From Bimuria novae-zelandiae CBS 107.79 (lineage: Eukaryota; Ascomycota; Dothideomycetes; Pleosporales; Didymosphaeriaceae): 64,000 nt of DNA. The position numbers and the translations under genes were made by a program. The stretch is taken from NCBI GenBank assembly GCA_010015655.1, contig ML976682.1, positions 573,689-637,688 of the forward strand. Reading direction: 5' to 3'. Shown here piece after piece: positions 53,912 to 64,000 of this stretch. Positions within the stretch are counted from its first letter, which is position 1; the number at the start of each line of letters is the position of its first letter. The notes beneath the pieces are model-generated. The model was not told where the DNA came from and made no database searches. It worked only from the letters and a program-made list of their open reading frames with translations.

Positions 53912-54708
53912 AAGGTCATGGCCGGTGCGGGTCGGCCGTCCTCCCTGCTAGCGTCATCAGAGGAGTTCATTATTTTAACGAGGCTAAAGTGGCGAATCTT
54001 CAATGCGTACGTGGTTTAAGGCATAGCTGTCTCGCCACCTCCACGTAATTAACTTCGTGAAAGACTTATAAAGCGAACCTACACAATCTCTCCTACAGAG
54101 AACAATATATAACTTTAACCATAATTAATCTCATTACCAATCTATTGCTTTATGCCTTATTTTTTTTCTTCTTTATATTATTGTTTATTACTATTTGCAG
54201 TGCGAGACTACTCTATACCTCCCCGTCAACTAACTCGCCTCTTGTAGATTCGCCACCTCACAATGTCATCGTCGGGGGGAGAACGACTTTAGGAATTAGA
54301 GGAGTGGAGAAGCCGTAATAAGGATTCTACTCAAGAAACAAGAGGTAGTCGCAATAGCGAGGAATATATAGAGTAATAAGGGTTCTACTTAAAGAGCGAG
54401 GGACAGAGATCACAATTACAGAAGAGATGGTCAAAGCAGCAACAATAAATAGATGGATTAGAGAAGCTGTCGTAAAAATTTTGCTTAAGAAATAAAGGGC
54501 GGAGGCATTAATTGCATAAGCGGTAGCAAAAGCGGCAGGAGGATTAGTAACTACGGTTATCGTAGTTTGTATTGTTAACGAACATCTAATGTGGGTGCTA
54601 TCAATAGTTATCATAAGTACCATGACATGAATATTGCTCATATACACCTCACCTGTGCCGCTAGCCTATTGAAGCTGATCAACGCTAGATATCATACCTC
54701 GGAAGCCC
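53912..54708. other. AT-rich intergenic stretch
   Basis: No gene is recognised. An 11-bp inverted pair (gtggcgaatct at 53989-53999, agattcgccac at 54246-54256) encloses about 250 bp of AT-rich sequence and could be a small MITE, but no target duplication is seen. A T-rich run lies near 54155-54185. The part to about 54560 looks like a decayed repeat. Confidence 0.4.
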
Positions 54709-56027
54709 TTATTCATCGACTAGACCATGAAGTTGAGGTACTGCAGATTCCACCTCCTTTGCCACTTCGTCCCAGTTGAGACAAAGCCCATGGAACAAGT
54801 TGGACAGAGCTATCCAATTAATCGACAACGCAAAAGGCCAGAGTACAGGCGTTACGACACCGCTAGCAAGAGGTGCTATGATACGCATAAGTGCATTGGA
54901 TGTGAGGGCTTCCAACCACACCGGAATGACGCCAAGGCCGAATATCCTTAGTATCGCGCCCCAGAACCGTTGCTTAGTAAGGTTGTTATAAAGGTCTTTT
55001 AATTCGCGTCTCTTATCGCCATAGTCGGCAAAGAGCCAAGCTTGCCGGATAGCGAAGTCGAGCGTGTTCCACCAGACAGGATCATAACCTGTCCACGTAT
55101 TGCACAGGGGCTCGTACACTATCTGATGTGAGCAGAAATTCTTAGCAGCATTGACGGTGCGTGGCCACTTACGTTCTCGTGATATAGTCTCGTTTGTGTA
55201 AGTGCACAATCCAAGCTCGAGCACCGAATCAATAGTCTTGATGCGATCCTCTCCCCACCCCAAACAGTCACCTGCCAGATGTTTACCCTCACCAAGGTAT
55301 TCCCAATATGTACCACAAGAAAATCTGTCTAGCAGCGTCTTCGTATCGTCTGTCCATACATAGTAGGGTATCAAGCAGACAGAGAAGCTTCGTGCGAACG
55401 TGGCTTTTCCACTCTGTCGGTGAAGAACAGCAGCGTCAGCGCTGTCCCATTCAATCTTCGGGTCATCGCTGCGACGAAGAATGTCGAAGGGCATGGAAGC
55501 GGTGAAGGCTCGGAGGACAGCCTCGTAGGATGGTCCAGATCTTGTAGAGACGAGCAGTGCGACTCTCATCTGCACCTCCTCTACGCGCGTGATTAGCAGC
55601 TAGCCTTGCTTAAGCAACAGACTTACTGACCTTGGATTTCCTTATTCTGGAATCGTTGCCACTCCTCCCACAGAGTCGATTGAAGCCATCCCAGTAGCCA
55701 GGCTACTGCGCTCGAAACAGCGTCTTCCAGGTCAAAGATTGCTTTTTCTATCTTGCAAACGACATCGCGGAAAAACTGTTTTAATTCTTCTTTGCATTTG
55801 CGAACCTCCTTGAGATTTTTGGTGAGGTACGAGATTAAACCTAGAATCCAAGCCATGACAGGATGGTCACATAGCTTCCAGACTGTGACGACGACCGTGG
55901 CAATCGTAATCGGTAGAATATGTCGAATTATGAACCGAAAAAGAGAGTTCTCGAGGAACCTAAAGGTAAGGAAGAGGGTGAAGGCAATGATGGCGAAGCG
56001 GAGCACGTCTGTTGTGGTAATTTGCAT
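54709..56027 (-). CDS. Unknown fungal membrane protein, two exons
   Basis: Exon 1 is 56027-55631, the intron 55581-55630 (GTCAGT...GTAG, with gctaat) and exon 2 is 55580-54709. The join gives NKEIQEEVQMRVALLVSTRS and 422 residues. The start MQITTTDVLRFAIIAFTLFL is the first ATG of the open frame. Hydrophobic segments are at about 8-24 and 30-52 (RFIIRHILPITIATVVVTVW) and around 60-75. A charged helix follows (NLKEVRKCKEELKQFFRDVV). Exon 2 has an ordered region with Cys and Trp (CNTWTGYDPVWWNTLDFAIR) and a hydrophobic C-terminal region (PLASGVVTPVLWPFALSI). I recognise no family. The intron is supported by phase and length but the donor is not the preferred GTAAGT, which occurs 4 bp downstream and would break the frame. 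Confidence 0.55.
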
Positions 56028-56329
56028 GTTGCTGTAAGCTCTGACGGAACTGTAGAAGGAAAGATAGCTAACATGCTGCCTGCGGTCTTTTGTGTTCGTC
56101 GGAAAGGACAAGGCTGAAGACAGGCGGTGAGTGAACTTTGCTTGATGGTGGTCGGTATTTGAACGTGAGTGGTTGTTTGCAGGGACAACAAAAGCTGCAG
56201 ATGCGCATAATTCCTGCCTGCGGGTGTAGGGTTTATGACTGGCTAGCTATTAATTAATTATTCGGGCAATCCGGACCTCGCTTATAATCTTTGCGCTAAG
56301 CCTAAAAATGTAATCGACCTCGATGTCCA
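56028..56329. other. Short intergenic stretch
   Basis: No gene is recognised. It contains the presumed promoter of the minus-strand membrane protein gene. Confidence 0.35.
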
Positions 56330-56605
56330 CCATAGAAGACCTTCCCTTGAACGTTGCCCTCGTCTGCGTCGCCACGGCCGCCGCTGGGTTGTTGCCGATA
56401 CGCTCGGCCGGCAGGCATACAATCACGACGTTGTGTCCCGCAACAGAGCCCAAAGAGTATAGATTCTCGTCGTCGTCGTCGTCGTCGTCGTGCTCGAAGC
56501 CCTCGTGCTCTTCGTCCAATATTCTCCTGCGCTGCCGCCAGCTCGACCCGGGGCCGCCATATCCATTCGACGGTGTAATCTTCGTAGTGGTTCGCTTCCG
56601 CTAGA
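56330..56605 (-). pseudogene. PNP_UDP (nucleoside phosphorylase-like) NLR fragment
   Basis: Across two frames the minus strand reads LAEANHYEDYTVEWI, VELAAAQE, then LDEEHEGFEHDDDD and SLGSVAGHNVVIVCLPAERI, then GNNPAAAVATQTRATFKGR. This is the beginning of the phosphorylase-like domain that forms the N-terminus of many fungal NLR proteins (W-I-C-A-L-P, the acidic DDD loop, G-H-N-V-V-I, G-N-N-P-A-A-A-V-A). At least one frameshift lies between the first two pieces. Sequence after FKGR is unrelated. The rest of the domain and any NACHT or ankyrin part is missing. Confidence 0.75.
56465..56491 (+). repeat. (CGT)n trinucleotide repeat
   Basis: About eight CGT units encode the poly-Asp loop of the PNP_UDP fragment on the minus strand. 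The Asp run is longer than expected for the family, suggesting repeat expansion after inactivation. Confidence 0.8.
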
Positions 56606-57046
56606 AGTACTAATTGACGGGGCGGCGCTGCATGAAACTGCGCCCTGTAGCGTGCATAGGGCTAATAATAACTTCCTGGCATTAAAGGGAGGTTGTGAGG
56701 GTAGGATAAGCCTATTCTACAAAAATTTAAAGCAAAAAGGGCTTAAGGTTAGCGCTGTAGGGAGGGAAGCCTGTTATGGCACAACATAATGCGCTGTACA
56801 AATCAGGCGTGGAAGCGACAATGCGAACGTAATTTTAGGGGGAGAGTGGATCATGGACATTCGCGATTAGCTACAGCAGATTATTTCTATAGAATTATAG
56901 CAATATTTGTCGTGTGCATAAGCTTTCCGGTTGCTGAAAGTCAAAGTACCCCTCATTTGTCTCGGCACGCAGTGCGTCTCGCTACGCAGTGGGGGATGTT
57001 AGATGGTTAGTTTCATGATTCAGTCCAGACCAGTTCGTTGAATTGA
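56606..57046. other. Intergenic stretch
   Basis: No recognisable gene between the NLR fragment and the 3' end of the patatin gene. Confidence 0.4.
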
Positions 57047-60000
57047 TTAGATTTGGTCCAATTTTCGTTTGGATGGAACAGCTGGGAGTGGCCGGTTCAC
57101 ATGACCGTCAATGCATCCGAAAGGTGCATCAAAGCCTTGCGCTCGAATTAGAGTACCCAAGCTCATGGGCATGCCACTAATCAGCATTGGTCGACTGGTG
57201 AGCCCCTTCACAGAAATGTCCAACTTATCCTTCTCATCCTCCATGCTTTGCACTACAAAATTAAGCATTAAACGAAAAGGGGGGCTCCCGCGAGGCGCAT
57301 TATCTACAGTCGCCACTGTACGGCCTCGAATAGTGAAGGAAGTCAAATGAGTTTGCAAGGTAGCATAGAAAGTTTTACGACCTTCAACATCCAACGGCAA
57401 CCTGCAGAACACGTTACCAGAGCATTGGTATGCTCCTCCTTCCAAGCGAGAGAAGCCGTCGAGTTCGAAATAGAACACACCTGTAATGATGGAATCTTTT
57501 GCTTGTGAGACTCTCCAATCCAAGCAGATTGCGTGTTTGGTTTGCTCTTTCAGTCTAACAATCGAGTCTGTGTCGTTGAGCGCTGGTTCGGGACCAGGAA
57601 AATATAGATTGAGGCGAAGACAGCGAGAACGATATGATTCCGGAACACAACTAAGAAACCGATACCAGAGGAGTTCAGAATCCATAGAACCCGATGCCCA
57701 GCTTGCGATCCGATGGATGAATCGGTCTTTCTTCGGCGAATGTGGTCCAACGGTATAGCGATTGGAGCGCGAGCTTCCTGTTCCTAATGAGATAAGGTGA
57801 TCAATTCGGCACTTATCTATTTCGAATATCCGGCCTTTGTCTGGCCATATCCGCGCACATTCCCAGGCTGCTAGCAATGCGGGATTATTGTGCGTTAGTC
57901 CGCCATCTTGGTACGTGTCAAGATGATGCACGTCCTTGGACTTGAAGTAATAGGGCGCCGCAGAGGTACAAGCTGCACTAGAAGCAATGTTCAGCACTGG
58001 ACGAACATGAGAAATCTCTTACGTACGCATCGGAGATGGAGATATCGTGACCGAAAGTTTCAGCCCGAACATGTTGATAGTCTAATCATCAGTACTACGT
58101 CTGTCCCGATTCAACGATAGACTTACTGTTCTCGTCTGACCGTGGTCCATTGTAATTGGAATGTATACATGGTATATTTTCCCGAACCGTTGTGGCCGTA
58201 ACAGCAACCTTGGTGTCTACTCGAAGCGGGTTGAACATTTTCCTTGCGGTCTCGAAACCTGCCCCGAAAGCTCTCTCAATAGGTGAAAGATTGTAACGAT
58301 GATCTCTCAAGAAAGTACGAAGTATGCTGTGGAACCGCCGCGATATGGAGAACGTCTTGTCGTGACCAGATTTGAATGTCGTCGAGGCTATGTCCTCGAA
58401 CCGGCTAAGGCAGTCCTTTGGACTCCACTGCATGAGGAAAACCCCGATGGTAACCAGTCCACCTATGCATCTTTTAACAATAAGCATCGTGATTGTGCAG
58501 ACTAGTACTCACCAGCGGAAGTACCACAAACGTAATTAAAGAAATTTCGGACAGGACTGCCAAGACTCCGCAGCTCCTCGTCCATGTGGTTAAGATGAAC
58601 AAGCAGTATAACGCCTCTTATACCCCTACCATCGATAGACAGCACTCGCAAGCCTGCTGATGGTGGCACAAGATCAAATGTGGTCTTCTCACTTGACTGG
58701 AATCGACCGCAAAGAATACAGTTTGGTAATTGAAACGAATGTCGCGAGCGTGTTGACCGCTGACTAAACCTTCGGATACAGACGTTGCAAATTGCGTGGC
58801 CGCATTCGAACACCTTCTCGGGTCTAGAGGATAGGCAGCAAAGACAAGACTGGAAGCTTTTCAGTTCCGAGAGATGGGGCCACAGTGACTTCAGCATCTC
58901 ATTGTGCTGATTCATGGCGCTGTTTCCGTTCGGGTCATCTTCGAATTTCTGGAAATGCTCTCTCAATCCTTGCTTTACACAGCCGATGAAACGCGCTTGC
59001 TGATCTGCGTCGCTGATGATTTTTGCGATTGCCTTGCTGCACGGACCAGCATAGAACTCTTCGTACAAGTCTTCTGGCAAGAAGGCTTGTTGGATCAGCA
59101 AATGCTACCACTGTTTGGAAAGAGTACGTACCGTGAGCGTCCGGGAGATAGTTTGGTAGGAAGATACTAGAAGCGAAAAGTGGTACACCAACGGACCATA
59201 TCCAAGAATGGTTTGGCATTACTGTAAGCAATTCGGCGAGGTGCAAATAGGTATCCGTACAATCGAAGCCTTTCGGTCTCGTTTCCCTGACAAAGTTGAA
59301 ATGTGGCTGTCTCATGCAGAACCGTTCCAATGAACGCGCCACGAGCGTCTCTACGTGCTTCAAGCTGAACAAGTACCGTGTGAAAGTGCGACCCATGTGA
59401 ACTTCTTTGCTGAGAGACATGATTCGCTGCCGTAGACTTTGTGCATGGATTGACAGCAGACCGTCCTTGCGAATTCCAAAAACGGAAATGTCGCGATATG
59501 TAGACCTCAGATCTACCTCGCTCAAATCTCTGTTTGCATACTTTTTGAGCCGGTTCATCTCTTCCAACACCATGTTGTAGAGTTTGCGTTGCACCTTCTC
59601 GTGACTGAAACGAGATGCCCGAGTTTCCACAACGATCAGCGCAATGGGTAAAGCGCGGACGGGTAAACTGTGTGCTTTCGCTTGAACGGCTTGATACGCT
59701 AGTATGCTACAGATCCCAGGAATGCCGCGAAGGTCGGCAGCAAAGTAACAAACGACTTCCGAGAAGGGCGCAAAAACATTAGAGACGAGGCTGTAACCGA
59801 GGTTCAAAGCAGAGTCCGATCCCACTATCGACTGCGATGTGCAGGCCGGCGACTGAGGGCGGGCGGATGGAATCTCCGCACCAAGCTCACAATCGATGTA
59901 GATTTCGGAGTTAAAATTGTCCGTGAATTTTGGCGATGCCAAATGCACTTGACCGTGGGGTTGTAAAGTCGAAGAATAACCGAGCATCCGGGACAGAATG

Positions 60001-60155
60001 ATTGACTTCCTTGTTCCTCCCACAAAGGTTATTAGTGGCAAGCTGACGGCTGCCTGCGCCTGACCGGGACCAAGGTCACATAACGAGATCTTGTGAGACC
60101 AAAGCTCGAAAACGTCGTTCTCTCGAGAGATGCTGATCCAGGGATAGGTAGACAT
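57047..60155 (-). CDS. Patatin-like phospholipase with internal RING-like Cys cluster, five exons
   Basis: Exons are 60155-59132, 59085-58513, 58462-58127, 58081-58027 and 57977-57047; introns are 46, 50, 45 and 49 bp. All phases agree, giving 972 residues. The start is ATG MSTYPWISISRENDVFEL. The N-terminal ~340 residues contain LPLITFVGGTRKSIILSRML, resembling a degenerate P-loop. Residues ~422-467 hold CLCCLSSRPEKVFECGHAIC-NVC and CILCGRF, a RING-like zinc cluster. The patatin domain begins GLRVLSIDGRGIRGVILL (oxyanion DGRGIRG). The nucleophile is in CGTSAG, completed across the exon 2/3 junction, and the Asp in YQDGGLTHNNP, preceded by SAAPYYF. Serine and aspartate of the catalytic dyad are thus present. 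Patatins hydrolyse acyl chains of membrane lipids; in fungal STAND-like proteins they serve as effector domains. No NB-ARC/NACHT domain is evident here. Confidence 0.88.
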
Positions 60156-60487
60156 AGTTAGAGCGTGTAAAGGAGGTGGAACGAGAAGAGCGCAAAGCTC
60201 TGCTTCCACGCATGGTAGACTATATTGGATGGTACCTGGTCTAGATGAGTCTGTCAAAAACCTAACACTGAAAATGGAAACCGTACATCCGTATTTCCAA
60301 TACCCGAATTTAGGTTTCCGACTCTACGATACGGCTTATGTCACGAGGCTTGAGGGATGGTGTAGTCTAACGGGAACAGGTTAGAGAGGTTCGCGAGACA
60401 TCGCCTCACGGAAATGTGGGCGACAGCATGGAGACGCACAAATGATACGAATGGAGGCAATGGGGATTTTGGCCGTGAGAAGGTACA
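60156..60487. other. Divergent intergenic region between patatin and DUF3723 genes
   Basis: These 330 bp separate two genes transcribed away from each other and probably hold both promoters. No clear motif is seen. Confidence 0.4.
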
Positions 60488-63400
60488 ATGAACCTAACAA
60501 AGGAAACCCCTGAAGCCACCGTCGTCAAGTCGAATTGTTTCTTAGGATATGCACGTATTGACTTTCCCCAATTAAGCTTCGAAGATTCGATGCGCCAGAA
60601 CCATCGTGAGGAATCGCACAAAGCAACAGCACGATTACTGCGAGTCTTTCGTCTTGAAGGATGTAAACGTTACGACGTCGAGAACTTTATCGACGCCACT
60701 ATCCCCCTCCATGCTTTCCAAGAGGCGATCGCCCCTGCTGATGCTTCCAACTTCCAAGATACTGGCAACGTCCGACAGCTTCGGCTGCAACACTCGGTAG
60801 CGTGTCAGAACGGATTGCACCGAATTGCGGCAGCCAGGGACTACCTCCCATTCAATAATCGCTGGTGGATTGTTCGACTGTATTCCCGGGAAGGTGCGCA
60901 GACAATTACTCAGCTCCCAAGCAAAACTTACGTCCTATAGGATTCAATAAGCGACAAGATCTGACTTCTTATACAAGAGCTTCCTTTGCTCACGAGCAGA
61001 GGTATTCGGATGGACATATCTTCAGAAACATACGTTTAGCGTATCATGAGAAGTCGTATAAGGAAGAGAAGATGTGGTGGGCGAGATTAACTGCCACAAA
61101 GCAGAAGGACTTGCGTTAACTTTTAAAGAACCAGGCGCTCGCAGATTCTTTCGACCGACTGCTTGGTTATAGTGGGATGTGGGAGCCTATCCAGTTAGGT
61201 ACACTTCATCGCTTTCATGGCCTCAGATATCCAGAGGTGAGCATCGCACCAATCGACTTTAGCTGCCCGCAAGCCCTGACCAGCGATAGGAACTTTTGAA
61301 TTACCTTAAACATATCCTGGATGTTTGGTGCCGGATCGAACCTCTCGCTTCTTATGTCGACAGTGCAACAGTCAGAGGTCTAGAGCTACGCGCCCCAGGC
61401 GTGTCCAAGGCGGATCTCCAAGAAATCATGCAGAACAGCGAAATACTTTCAGCAGCAAGTGATGTTGAGCGGACCAAAGCCATCGAGCAATTCAGACAGA
61501 CTAAATGTATCATACCATCGCTGAGAACCTTTTTCGAGAACCAAAAATATTTAGAGCCCTGCAGCTCAATCCTCAGGAAGCTCCTAGGGGCATGTAAGCC
61601 GAAACAATCCCTAGAAGCGGGGTTTGGTGCTCGATACTTCGGGCGCGATTCATTTATCATTCAACGTTCGGAGAACCATGTTCTGGCGTTCCCTTTACAA
61701 GAGGCCGGAACATTAAACAGGGGTTGGGAGCGAAAGCTGGGGTACGTCCAGTTGTGGATGTTCTGTCTCAGGAACTACGCTGAGATGACGGAGATGGCGC
61801 CGAAGCTTGGCTCGCGAAGAGTAAAGGCTAAGAAGAAATACAATCAGGCTTTGTGGCACAGGCTCGCTACCCTTGCGTGGAGTCTCGGCTTCGACACGGA
61901 GGAGATTCGTAGATTAAGGGATCAAGATCCCGATAAAGCGCAAGTACGTAGACTTTTACAGACTATTCGTCCCTACCACAACGTGGATCACAAAGTGTAT
62001 GTTGATCGGATAGTAGACGTGTTGAACAGTATAGAAGAAGTCTCAAGTATCGTGAGCACGGGACGGTTGACTAGCTCGACACGCTACCCTACAAATATCA
62101 GATGCGGCCAACCACACTATGATGACTATGAAGAAGACAAGGACAATTTGTTCCTGCCTCTCCTCTGGCAAAAAGTAGATGAAGAAAATGAAGACGTCGA
62201 TGTAACGGCTCTCTACAGGAAACAGGACCTTCTCTACGCATTTTTTGGCAAGGTAAGTCCATGCCCTTGATGAGCTTGAGTAAATACTGACATTTTCAGG
62301 AAATACTCGAAGTAAGCCCGAGTTTCGATACAATGGTGCTTCAGCCTGTGGATTTGTTTAGTAGGTCTTCGAGGCGACCCATTCTTGCCTCAGAGGCCGA
62401 AGTGACGCAGCTTACTCGCGATCTACGGGCGGCACAGAATCGTCTGGAAGAGATCAGTAGACTGCACGAAGGAACGCAGAGATGCGTCGTCGAGCTTTCA
62501 AAAGAAAAAGAAGCATTGCAGATAACATTACAAGCTGAAATGCAAAAGGTACTTGAGAAAGAAGACGCGAATTTTGCATTGCAAAGAAGACTCGAGGAAC
62601 AGGAGGTGGCAGCTTTGGAAGCACCGAATTCGCAGATTCTACTAGAAGAGAAGGATTTCCGTATTGCGGAACTAGAAGCAAAGGTACTCAAGCTCACGGA
62701 ACTAGGTAGCCAGATGCAGACCAAGGAAGAGGAGATTACGACTTTAAGGACAGATATGGAAACCAAGGACCAGACGGTCACGGAATTATTAAATACGATA
62801 GAGGCTAAGGATGTTATGTGCACCCGACTCTAAGAATAGTTGCAAGAGAAGGATCGAGCAATAATAGAGTCGGTTGCACAGTTGTTAGATCGAAGTGAGG
62901 CTAACAATCTTGAAATTGAAGAACTAAGGAAGGTTAAAGATTACGAGATTGAAGAATTGAGGAAGGCTACAGAATTGGAGCTGGAAGATCTTAGGAAGGC
63001 TAAAGAATCCGAGATTGAAGAACTAAGGGCGGTTTAAGCTTTTAATCGTTACGCAACAGGAACTGCAGAGCGAACGTTAATATTTTATCGCGACTATCTC
63101 TTCCATCGTCCCCAGCAGGAAGGAAAGCTCCCGCTGGGTATAATAGAGATAAAAGCTCGTAAGACAATCGCGTACCTAGATATCGATACCTGGAAAGGGC
63201 GTTCTGAATGGGCGCGTGGCTACTTCAACAGACAAATTGTATTCAAGAGACACAGAATAGCACAGCGTATTCTCGAGCTCTCCAACAGTAACCCGGAGTA
63301 TCTAAGTATTGTTCACGTATCCATAGAGGACGGATTCCGCGTTGCTTAGTACTGGATTCCCACTGGAAATGCCCAAAGTTTTCTTGTCTCAATTCCCGAA

Positions 63401-63636
63401 GAGTTTAGAGCCTGCGTAATAAGAGAGACTACGGAAGGTGTTTTCGCTCCCAAGTACCTTACGGAGCCAGTTAGCAAATTCGAAGCAAAGAGCTTGAGGT
63501 CGAACTGCGGCACGCCTGGCGTGTGTATCATCGGAGAGAGAAGTGCCTTAGAGGAGCTCCTCTCAAGTTCAACAAGGAAACGTAAACCCGGAGTTGGTGA
63601 GGTTGGGACAACTGTGGCTCCATTATTAAGACACTA
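60488..63636 (+). pseudogene. DUF3723-type gene, broken by stops and a frameshift
   Basis: Beginning ATG 60488 (MNLTKETPEATVVKSN), it carries FLGYARIDFPQLSFEDS, LLRVFRLEGCKRYDVENF, NGLHRIAAARDYLPFNNRWW and, after a frameshift near 60910-60950, HEQRYSDGHIFRNIRLAYHE and MWWARLTATKQKDLR, stop. A 53-bp intron (61237-61289) joins LRYPE to ELLNYLKHILDVW. A long core follows (PSLRTFFENQKYLEPCSSIL), then a 47-bp intron (62253-62299) joining YAFFGK to EILEVSPSF. The C-terminal coiled coil has stops at about 62831 and 62837, then an 11-residue repeat and a final block (GIIEIKARKTIAYLDIDTWK) with stops near 63036 and 63347. Order and motifs fit DUF3723, a large family of unknown function in filamentous ascomycetes. 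Several stops suit Gln-to-stop change. Confidence 0.75.
62905..63035 (+). repeat. 33-bp coding repeat, four copies (11-residue coiled-coil unit)
   Basis: The units read EIEELRKVKDY, EIEELRKATEL, ELEDLRKAKES and EIEELRAV. An 11-residue period matches a hendecad coiled coil. It lies in the DUF3723 coiled-coil tail. Confidence 0.85.
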
Positions 63637-64000
63637 GTGTATCATCATCTACAACGTTCACTTTTCAATTTAGTAACGTATCCTCTACGAGAATTTGGAA
63701 GGATGAAACATTATAACGGTTTTTTAGGAAGAGACTCGGAGAGGTGGGATCGAATAATTGTCCAACAACTTCGGACTATTACATGGCGCTGGACTATCAC
63801 ATTTCGCTCACTCAACCTATATGTATGAATAGCGGGATCCCCTCTAGACAAAAAACAATCAGTATTAACTCAACTTTCGCCCTACACTAACATCTGTTAC
63901 GGATATCATGTGGGCTTGTGGGCATGAAGACAAAAAACTTGTATTGCTATCTGCAGAACGAGTAAGGAGTGACGAGCCTAAACACAAGAAAAGAAAGCAA
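63637..64000. other. Window end, unassigned
   Basis: One frame from 63637 reads HHLQRSLFNLVTYPLREFGR, then DRIIVQQLRTITWRW, which looks protein-like but matches nothing I recognise. The remaining ~170 bp is AT-rich without visible structure. Confidence 0.35.

Noticed and set aside
53989..54256. MITE with 11-bp inverted repeats
   Set aside because: The pair is too short and no target duplication is seen; left as a remark only.
57047..60155. NB-ARC or NACHT domain in the patatin protein
   Set aside because: Only a degenerate VGGTRKS segment is seen; no Walker B or further STAND motifs follow.

Overview
The window is filamentous-fungal nuclear DNA. Genes carry short spliceosomal introns (45-117 bp, one of 259 bp) with GTRNGT-type donors and CTAAC/CTAAT-like branch sites. 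The families present are typical of Pezizomycotina: GH18/LysM chitinase, 2EXR, DUF3176, DUF3723, patatin and STAND/NLR fragments, with Tad-type LINEs, Fot1/pogo, Tc1/mariner, PiggyBac and MULE transposons. Many dead elements carry TAG/TAA stops where relatives have CAG, CAA or TGG, the footprint expected of repeat-induced point mutation (RIP). I infer a dothideomycete-like ascomycete; the species cannot be fixed from sequence alone. About half of the window is transposon.

1-13 kb is a graveyard: the C-terminal half of an open pogo transposase, a broken chromodomain gene, a 72-bp tandem repeat, then BTB/POZ, NB-ARC and pogo fragments joined end to end. The pogo fragment is split by two Tad-like LINE insertions in the same orientation. 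They share one 13-bp target sequence, present three times (4984, 5895, 11951).

13-30 kb is the richest genic part: a Kex2-repeat secreted precursor (five copies of a YSGPSANY peptide), an intact Tc1-type transposon 64 bp behind it, a two-exon DUF3176 membrane protein, a dead mariner, a roughly 1,440-residue secreted LysM-CBM18-GH18 chitinase, a divergently transcribed small secreted protein, and a 2EXR protein.

30-37.6 kb holds a RIPed pogo element with perfect TIRs, two secreted chitin-binding proteins (LysM-WSC and 3xLysM) and an internally deleted PiggyBac. The chitinase, its divergent partner and the two LysM proteins form a chitin-centred secreted set over about 14 kb; joint function and regulation are inference.

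37.8-54 kb is nearly solid transposon: a RIPed Tc1/mariner abutting a MULE, then two copies of one Tad-clade LINE in opposite orientation, the first (41806-47516) broken and the second (48142-53898) with both ORFs intact and a perfect 13-bp target-site duplication.

54.7-64 kb holds a two-exon membrane protein, a PNP_UDP (nucleoside-phosphorylase-like) fragment of an NLR, an intact five-exon patatin-like phospholipase with an internal RING-like Cys cluster, and a broken DUF3723 gene. I saw no tRNA, rRNA or CRISPR array.
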